Positions 1 to 9,300 of a stretch of DNA of 64,000 bases are shown piece after piece. Both the position numbers and the translations under genes were made by a program. This DNA is from Prunella strophiata (taxonomy: Eukaryota > Chordata > Aves > Passeriformes > Prunellidae). The notes under the pieces were generated by a model. It had not been told where the DNA came from, did no database searches, and was given only the letters and a program-made list of their open reading frames with translations. Position 1 is the stretch's first letter. Each line of letters starts with the position of its first letter. The stretch spans positions 1,050,001 through 1,114,000 of the forward strand of contig JAZBQD010000022.1 of NCBI GenBank assembly GCA_036583965.1, given 5' to 3'.

Positions 1-194
1 TCTTAAAGCACTTTTTCCTGTCAAAAAGATTTTTGATTAAAGAGATTTACTTGTGTTGTAGAAGACTACATAAACAAAACAACCTTTTTCCTCTAAAAGC
101 AGCAGGTACAATGAGCTGCAGCCCTGGCTCTGCATTGCTTTTCTAGAACCAGACCCAAGGGGCTCCCACCTTCCCAGCAGGGTTTGGCACTTAC

Positions 195-328
195 AGCCAG
201 GATGAAGAGCACAGGCCCCACGAAGGCCCAGATGACGTTGGTCTGCACGTTCAGCCAGCAATGGTTGGCTGCCACATACTTGTTAAAGGAAGTTGCAAGG
301 GTCACCCCCACGATAAGGACTGGAAGCC
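195..328 (-). CDS. ADGRD2: ADGRD2 exon: TM4, extracellular loop 2 and TM5
   Basis: 134 bp with acceptor TCTGCAG|GGCTTCC and donor TGGCT|GTAAGT. It encodes GLPVLIVGVTLATSFNKYV, then NHCWLNVQTNVIWAFVGPVL. The CWL of loop 2 and the WAFVGPVL start of TM5 are class-typical. It ends in phase 0; further exons lie outside the window. Confidence 0.93.
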
Positions 329-3300
329 CTGCAGAAAAACCCACAGGTTAAACCCTGGGAGAAGCAGAGATGCCCCATGCAGGGCACTGTGCACCAGACA
401 ATTGCTTCAAAACCCCCTGACCAGACAGATTTCAGCGTGAGCCTCCAAAGCCCCACGAGCAACATCAATCCTCTGCAGCTGAAATCTGTCCTGGCTCAAC
501 ACAGCCAGATTTACAAGCTGTCAGCATCTTCCTCTGAGGTATAAAGCATTCCAAGTCCTGAGTCCTGACCAAAGCAATTTATTCCTCAGATTGCTTTTTT
601 AACAAAATGGACAATCAAAGACATAAACCAATCCAAAATACTCTAAGTGGTTTCCCAGTGTCCAACGAGGTGTGTGCTCTTGGAGCAGCACATCCCTAAA
701 GAGGCTCCTCTGACACAAAACTCAGTTTATTCAAATAATTCTATGTCCCTAAAGGGCTCCCTCAGAATAAAAGGTGCTTAGTGAGGAATAAATGTATATT
801 TAATTACTATCAGACAATAGTGGTGCTCTCCAAGAACAAGAACTTGCCATAAATCTCCTCCTCCTTTTTTTTTTTTTTTTTTTTAATGGAACTCCTGGAT
901 TTAGAAGTGTAACAGAAATGCTGCTCAACTTATACTCTAAGACCAGAAATTTGACAAATAATTCCAGAGAGCCTCTGCAAGGTACTGGCACCCAGTTCTC
1001 ATACAAAATTAAACCAAACAATTGTGCATCTCTCCTATAAAAAACTTTCACTAGAAAAGAAAAATAATATTTTCCTGAGGACCCAAGGCAGAGGAGTGTG
1101 CAGATACCCCAGCCTGTCACGTAGTAGAACTTCATTCTCCTGCCTTCACTCATGTTGACTGCTACCACTTTGCTCCAGAGGAGAAGCCCCTCTACCAGCA
1201 TCCATGAGAAGGCTGCCATGAAGAAGAGATGCAGGAAGGCAGTGACCATGAAACACAGCACCTGGAGGGGACAGAAACCACACTGCACAATGTATATATG
1301 TGCATCTCCAAACAGAGAGACAATCCTCCCCTGGATGGCAGTCACAGGTAATTAATAAAAGGGTAAGGTAATTACCCTTCAATTAATTTAAGGTAATTAA
1401 TAAATCCTTCTGTCCTGTTGCTCTGGCAGAGCCACGTGGGCTGAATGGGCCATTCCTGGTGAGCTCACCTGGTTGGGCTTGGCCAGCTCACTGACCATGA
1501 GCAGAGCTTCTCCTGCAGCCAGTGCAAGGATCAGGTTCTTGTGCACAGTTGTTCTTTCACTCTTGGGGACGCTGGGGAGGGAGAGAGGGAGCCCTGAGCT
1601 GCAGCCACACAGAAGGGTCCTGCTGTCCTCTGGGGCTGTGCAGGCCTGCCTGGGCAACTTGGCCTCTCTGCTCTCACTGCAAAGGTGACAGTCAGAGGGG
1701 CAGAGGACAGCCCTGCTGTGCAAGGTGCTGGGGACACTCTTGGATACAGCTGCTCAGCCCTGGGCACAGGCAGGGAGGGGGAGCTGCAGGGAGCCACTGC
1801 CATGCTCACAAGGCAGATCTCTGTGCTTGCCAAGTGACACAGAAGGGCTGGCAATCAAAGAAATAGTCCTTGCTCCATTTATTTTATAAAAATGAATTCT
1901 AGCAGAGCAGCTTTTATAGTAAACATCGTTAGCAATTGATAGAAACCTTGCCACAGACACCCAGGTGTGTGCACAGATCAATGAGCATCTCCACAGAAAC
2001 AACCAGGGCTGAGCCCCTCTCCAGCCAGCAACAGCCACTCCCCTCTGCCACGGAGCCCAGGGCAGCTCCCACCTCTTCCCACACACCTGCACCTCCCCAG
2101 GCTGGCAAAGGACACTTTGAGAAAGGCTCTGGAGTAAATGTCCAGTTTAAGGTACAGAGAAGGCTGCAAGAGTCCAGGCTTTTCTTACCCAACTACCAGG
2201 AACAAAATGAAGGTGACAATCAGGGCACAGAAGGAAACTCCACATCCAATAAAAGTCAGAGTCTGCAGGGTGAATTCCTCCTTGGTGGTCCTCTGCTCCA
2301 GACATGAAACAACAGAAGACTCAAATCCCTCATGAACTGGCCCCAGCAGCTGGCAGTCCCAGCACCCTCCCCAGAGCCAGGCTCCTCACCTACCTCCATG
2401 TCATACACCTGCAGCAGGATGGCAAAATTCGTGGTGTGGTTGCAAAAACAGGCAGTGGAGTCTGGGAGAGACTTGGCCACAGAGCAGCCAGCTGTGGACC
2501 ACATCCCACCAGCATCTGGGCTAACGTGCAGCAAAACCAGAGAAAACACATGGAATTTCCTTTCACTTTCCACAGAAAGCCAGGGCACGATGGGAATTTA
2601 ATCCTCCCAGAAAAAGCAGAGTTTAAAGGAGGAAGATGAGGATATCAGAAACAGGTCTTCACGTGGACTTCCCTTTGGTTCACCCTTTGTCTCAGCAGCT
2701 TTGCCTCATCCAGCAGGCACACAGTGAAAATAGTTCTGGTGTCAATGTGGGCATTAAAGAGTGGAGTTCAGCCATGACAGCTCCAAACAGAGCCCAGTTC
2801 CTGCATGGCTCTGGGCACAGCTCCCTGCACAGCCCCTTCACTGAGAGCAGCCCTGGGCTGGCTGTGCCCACCAGCTCAGCCCACCACAAACCCAGCACGG
2901 TGCCACGGGGTTCTCAGGACATGTCCCAGCCATCCAGCAATGCTCCCATCTGGATTCCCTGGGCAGGGACCATGGCTGCAGCTCTGTCCCCACTGCCCCT
3001 GAGCCTCCCCAGTGCCACAGGCAGGTCAGGATCAGAGCAGGGCTGCTGGGAGCCCTTGGACAATAACCAGCTGTTTCCAAAATCACACCCTTCCCACCTT
3101 CCCCAGCCTGATCCATGCCTGCTACAAGTCTGGGATTCTAAGGAGGTTTTTTTCACTTGAATGACTTAATTACCAATCTATAATATATCACAGCCTCAGT
3201 GTTCTCACCACAGTGACATTCAGCAAAAACACATCCCAGTGCCAGGCAGGATTTATGAGCGGGATGTGCGGGATGTGCGGGATGAGCGGGATGTGCGGGA

Positions 3301-6300
3301 TGTGCGGGATGTGCGGGATGTGCGGGATGAGCGGGATGTGCGGGATGTGCGGGATGTGCGGGATGAGCGGGATGTGCGGGATGTGCGGGATGTGCGGGAT
3401 GTGCGGGATGTGCGGGATGTGCGGGATGAGCGGGATGTGCGGGATGTGCGGGATGAGCGGGATGTGCGGGATGAGCGGGATGTGCGGGATGAGCGGGATG
3501 TGCGGGATGTGCGGGATGAGCGGGATGTGCGGGATGAGCGGGATGTGCGGGATGAGCGGGATGTGCGGGATGAGCGGGATGTGCGGGATGTGCGGGATGT
3601 GCGGGATGTGCGGGATGAGCGGGATGTGCGGGATGTGCGGGATGAGCGGGATGTGCGGGATGTGCGGGATGTGCGGGATGTGCGGGATGAGCGGGATGTG
3701 CGGGATGAGCGGGATGTGCGGGATGTGCGGGATGTGCGGGATGTGCGGGATGAGCGGGATGTGCGGGATGAGCGGGATGTGCGGGATGAGCGGGATGTGC
3801 GGGATGAGCGGGATGTGCGGGATGTGCGGGATGAGCGGGATGTGCGGGATGTGCGGGATGTGCGGGATGAGCGGGATGTGCGGGATGAGCGGGATGTGCG
3901 GGATGAGCGGGATGTGCGGGATGAGCGGGATGTGCGGGATGAGCGGGATGTGCGGGATGAGCGGGATGTGCGGGATGAGCGGGATGTGCGGGATGAGCGG
4001 GATGTGCGGGATGAGCGGGATGTGCGGGATGTGCGGGATGTGCGGGATGTGCGGGATGTGCGGGATGTGCGGGATGAGCGGGATGTGCGGGATGTGCGGG
4101 ATGAGCGGGATGTGCGGGATGAGCGGGATGTGCGGGATGAGCGGGATGTGCGGGATGAGCGGGATGTGCGGGATGAGCGGGATGTGCGGGATGAGCGGGA
4201 TGTGCGGGATGTGCGGGATGTGCGGGATGTGCGGGATGAGCGGGATGTGCGGGATGTGCGGGATGTGCGGGATGTGCGGGATGTGCGGGATGTGCGGGAT
4301 GAGCGGGATGTGCGGGATGTGCGGGATGAGCGGGATGTGCGGGATGAGCGGGATGTGCGGGATGTGCGGGATGTGCGGGATGTGCGGGATGTGCGGGATG
4401 AGCGGGATGTGCGGGATGTGCGGGATGTGCGGGATGTGCGGGATGAGCGGGATGTGCGGGATGTGCGGGATGTGCGGGATGAGCGGGATGTGCGGGATGT
4501 GCGGGATGAGCGGGATGTGCGGGATGTGCGGGATGAGCGGGATGTGCGGGATGAGCGGGATGTGCGGGATGTGCGGGATGAGCGGGATGTGCGGGATGTG
4601 CGGGATGAGCGGGATGTGCGGGATGTGCGGGATGTGCGGGATGAGCGGGATGTGCGGGATGAGCGGGATGTGCGGGATGAGCGGGATGTGCGGGATGAGC
4701 GGGATGTGCGGGATGAGCGGGATGTGCGGGATGAGCGGGATGTGCGGGATGAGCGGGATGTGCGGGATGTGCGGGATGAGCGGGATGTGCGGGATGAGCG
4801 GGATGTGCGGGATGAGCGGGATGTGCGGGATGAGCGGGATGTGCGGGATGTGCGGGATGTGCGGGATGTGCGGGATGAGCGGGATGTGCGGGATGAGCGG
4901 GATGTGCGGGATGAGCGGGATGTGCGGGATGAGCGGGATGTGCGGGATGAGCGGGATGTGCGGGATGTGCGGGATGTGCGGGATGAGCGGGATGTGCGGG
5001 ATGTGCGGGATGTGCGGGATGAGCGGGATGTGCGGGATGAGCGGGATGTGCGGGATGTGCGGGATGAGCGGGATGTGCGGGATGAGCGGGATGTGCGGGA
5101 TGTGCGGGATGAGCGGGATGTGCGGGATGAGCGGGATGTGCGGGATGAGCGGGATGTGCGGGATGAGCGGGATGTGCGGGATGTGCGGGATGTGAGGGAT
5201 GAGCGGGATGTGAGGGATGTGCGGGATGAGCGTGATGAGCGGGATGTGAGGGATGAGCGGGATGTGCGGGGTGTGCGGGATGAGCGGGATGTGCGGGATG
5301 TGCGGGATGTGCGGGATGAGCGGGGTGTGCGGGATGTGCGGGATGAGCGGGGTGTGCGGGATGTGCGGGATGAGCGGGGTGTGCGGGATGTGCGGGGTGT
5401 GCGGGATGTGCGGATGTGCGGGATGTGCGGATGTGCGGGATGTGCGGGATGAGCGGGATGTGAGGGATGAGCGGGATGTGCGGGATGAGCGGGGTGTGCG
5501 GGATGTGCGGGATGTGCGGGATGAGCGGGATGTGCGGGATGAGCGTGATGAGCGGGATGTGCGGGATTGCGGGATGTGCGGGATGTGAGGGATGAGCGGG
5601 ATGTGAGGGATGTGCGGGATGTGCGGGGTGTGCGGGATGTGCGGATGTGCGGGATGTGCGGGGTGTGCGGGATGTGCGGGATGTGCGGGATGAGCGGGAT
5701 GTGCGGGATTGCGGGATGTGCGGGGTGTGCGGGATGAGCGTGATGAGCGGGATGTGCGGGATGTGCGGGATGTGCGGATGTGCGGGATGTGCGGGATGTG
5801 CGGGATGTGGCGGGATGTGCGGGATGTGCGGGATGTGCGGGATGTGCGGGATGGTGCGGGATGTGCGGGATGAGCGGGATGTGCGGGATGTGCGGGATGT
5901 GAGGGATGAGCGGGATGTGCGGGATGAGCGGGATGTGCGGGATGAGCGGGATGTGCGGGGTGTGCGGGATGTGCGGATGTGCGGGATGTGCGGGATGTGC
6001 GGGATGTGCGGGATGTGAGGGATGTGCGGGATGAGCGGGAATGTGCGGGATGTGCGGGATGAGCGGGATGTGCGGATGTGCGGGATGTGCGGGAGTGCGG
6101 GATGAGCGGGATGTGCGGGATGGCGGGATGTGCGGGATGAGCGTGATGAGCGGGATGTGCGGGGTGTGCGGGATGAGCGGGATGTGCGGGATGTGCGGGA
6201 TGAGCGTGATGAGCGGGATGTGCGGGATGTGCGGGATGAGCGGGATGTGAGGGATGTGCGGGATGAGCGGATGTGCGGGTGTGCGGGATGTGCGGGATGT

Positions 6301-9300
6301 TGGCGGGTGTGCGGGATGTGCGGGATCGATGTGCGGGGGATGTGGCGGGATGAGCGGGGTGTGCGGGATGGCGGGGTGTGCGGGATGTGCGGGATGAGCG
6401 GGATGTGCGGGATGTGCGGGATGTGAGGGCGGCCATCCCCACCTAGCGTTCGGAGCTCCGGGAGCGCAGCGAGCCCGGCCTGCTGCCCCAGAGCCCCCAG
6501 CGACCTCCAGAGACACCTCCTGCCCAGCCAGGGGGCACCTGCGGCAGCCCGGGGGCTCTGTGCCACCCCGGCAGAGCTGGCAGCCCACGGGCACCTCAGT
6601 GCACAGGCAGCCCCAGCGCCAGGGAGGAGAGGATCGGGATGGAGGTGAGCCCAACATCGAGGCACCAGCCCAGGGCAGGTTTGGAAATGAGCTCTCCTGG
6701 TGCTGAGGGCAGCCCTGGGGTGCGGGGGGCTCTGCTTCACTCACTTCTGTCCCCCATCAGGGGCAGCCACGTCCTGGGACACAGCACTGGTGCCACTGCT
6801 GGACAGGCAGCGCTGCAGGGAGCCGTAGCCAAACCACATGTTCTTCACTGTGACTCTGTGGAGACCTGCAGGGACAGAGCACAGGGACAGGGCACAGGGT
6901 GGCACCACTGCCCTCCTCTGGGGTGAGCTGGGGGTCCAGAACACCCTCAGCTCCAGCTGTGTCTCTAGAGGGGCTGCACAGAGCCTCTCCCCCACGGCCC
7001 ATCTCCCTTGCACAAGGGTATCCCCTCCCCACACTTCTCCAGACCCCATGTGGCCAAGGTAAAGAGTTTGTGCCACTAAGGAAGGTGATGCAGATGTCCC
7101 AGGGGGAGCTCAGGTGTTGTAACAAACCTCTGGATTTCAGCCTTTGCATTTCTTCTGCAGGCACCTCGATGAGGTCGTGCCTGCCCTTCTCAGGGGTCTG
7201 GATCACATATGCCCCACCACTCAGCTGCTGCTCGCTCAGCTCCAGCTCCCTCACCTCCATCCCTGTGCATGGGTAAAATCAGGTGCTGAACCAGGGTTCA
7301 GCCTTCCCCCTGAGCTACTGCTACAGCAAAGCACCACAAGGACACTGCAGTCCCAGCCAGTCCCAGCCAGGAACCCACAGCAGCAGCACTCAGGTCCCTT
7401 TCTGTGCAAACCCAGGGCATCTGGGCTCAGCTTCTCCCAGGCCCAAAGGCTTCTCACAATCCTCTTGCAACCCACAGCCTGAGAGGGGCCCTCAGACTGT
7501 GACTGTGCACAGAGGCAATGGGGAGCAGGCTGCAGGGTTGGCAAGAGGTGAGCCAGAGGAGGAGAGGAGCCAGGAGTGGATTTGGGCTGGGAACCAGACA
7601 GGGTGACTGATCTGGGTCTTGGTGAGATGCCCTCCAGTGCCACTCACCAATATTCCCATGCTGGATCGTGATCTTTGTCCTCTCTGTGGTCAGCAGTGGG
7701 ACCAAGAGTGACACCATTCTGTCACAGAGCTCCACCACAGCCATGGGCCCCCTGATAACCTGCAAAGACAGAGAGAGGTGGAAATCAGCACCTGCACCTG
7801 CCCTCCCTTCCCACAAGAGTTTCAAGCCAGCTCACAAGAGTTTCCTTAAACATTTGGTCCTTGGCAGAAAAAAAAAGGAGAAGTTGAAACTCAAGGCTTT
7901 GGCTTTGCTTTTCTGTGATTTCTTTACTGAAGGATGTTCCCAGTTCCTTCAGCAAGGAGACAAGTCTGGCAATGAGGGAAACTTGCTGTTCTGCATAAAA
8001 AGCCATTAAAACAGCATGGAAATAAATAACTAAATGAGCTTCTGGAAAGAAAGACCTTTAGACTTGAGTCCTGATTTTCGCAAAGCTGTAGAACAACCAT
8101 CTGCTCTTCCTGGAAGAGGTTTCACCCAGAAATAGACTCTGCAGCTGAAGAGCAGCAGAGGAGTGGCCCCACTGCTCGAGGCCCTGCTGTGCTGGATGCA
8201 CGAGTGCCACCCGTGCAGTGCACAGCTGCCACCCTCCTCCTCAGAGATTGCCAGCTGCTGCACTTGCACTGGGCCAGCGCTGGGTTTGTGCCACTCTTGA
8301 GAAGCTGAGAGTGACTGTGGCCATGGAGACCCGAGCAACTGTGAACAGTGAGGCAAACTCTGAGCTGCTCAGCTTCCTTTGGTCACCTCTGGATCTCCCT
8401 GGCTTGGCTCCTGGGGCACTGGCAGGCCAGACACTGTCACACGTTTTCCAGAGGCAGGTGCAGAGTGCAGACCTTGCACCAGGCACAGAAAACACACGTG
8501 AGCATGGAGAGAAACCTCACAGGGGTGGGATGATGGAAATCCCTTCTGCAAAGCCTGCCAGTGAGGGGGCTGATGACAAACAGCTCCTTGGCAGCCCATC
8601 CCCAGAAAACACAGCACACTGCAAAGGAAGGGCGTGTCCCTGGCAGGCAGCAGGATGTGGGAGCAAGGAAGCACAGCCCAGGAATCTGCAAAGTGTCAAT
8701 CCAGGCTGACAAAGGGGAGAACTGGAAGAGAGCTGAGTTAACCACCAGAGGGGTTTGCAAGGGAGGCACCACTAGCACTGCACTTGCTTCCACAAGAACC
8801 TGGCTGCACCTCCAGCAAATGAGGCACCAGGAGAGCAGCTGGCCCTACTCTGAGCTGGTGAGGAGGCTCCTTGCCTGTGCTTGCAGCTTTTCCCCATGCT
8901 CCAGTGTGGCCACAAAGGCCACAGGTGGCCATGCAAGGACAGCAGCACCAGCCTGGGGTGGTGCAGCAGGCCAGGGATGAACAGCTGAGGCACACAGCAG
9001 TCAGACTGGTGGCACCAGTACCTGGCTGATTGATGACCATGTCCCAGTGTTCTGCTCCTCCAGAATTAACTCAGTTACTTCCATGTAATACTGGCCCAAC
9101 TGCTCCAACATCTCCAGCTCATCTCCCTCCTGGATTTCCAAATCTGAAACTTGCTTTAGTAGCTGAAGGACTACAAGGAGGTCAGATGGCTCAAGCACGG
9201 GCACTTCTCCTTCCCTCAGAACAGTTGCCAAGATATCAAGAGCATCAAGAGCCACAGAGAGGTTCATGTCTTGCACACCACTCGTGAAGACGCTGTCAGG

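Noticed and set aside
3261..6427. CRISPR-like or centromeric satellite array
   Set aside because: There are no unique spacers between units, and the array is short, local and inside an intron, so it is a minisatellite.
3153..6744. Open frames of 1195, 1163 and 1084 codons on minus and up to 737 on plus
   Set aside because: They are translations of the 9-bp array (repeats such as HPA, HIP, TSR and RDV). A unit whose length is a multiple of three without stops keeps many frames open; no non-repeat domain is attached.
7785..8006. Helical frame EQQVSLIARLVSLLKELG with a good acceptor as an extra ADGRD2 exon
   Set aside because: The flanking exons join in phase 0, but this frame needs a one-base carry-in; in the required frame it meets a stop.
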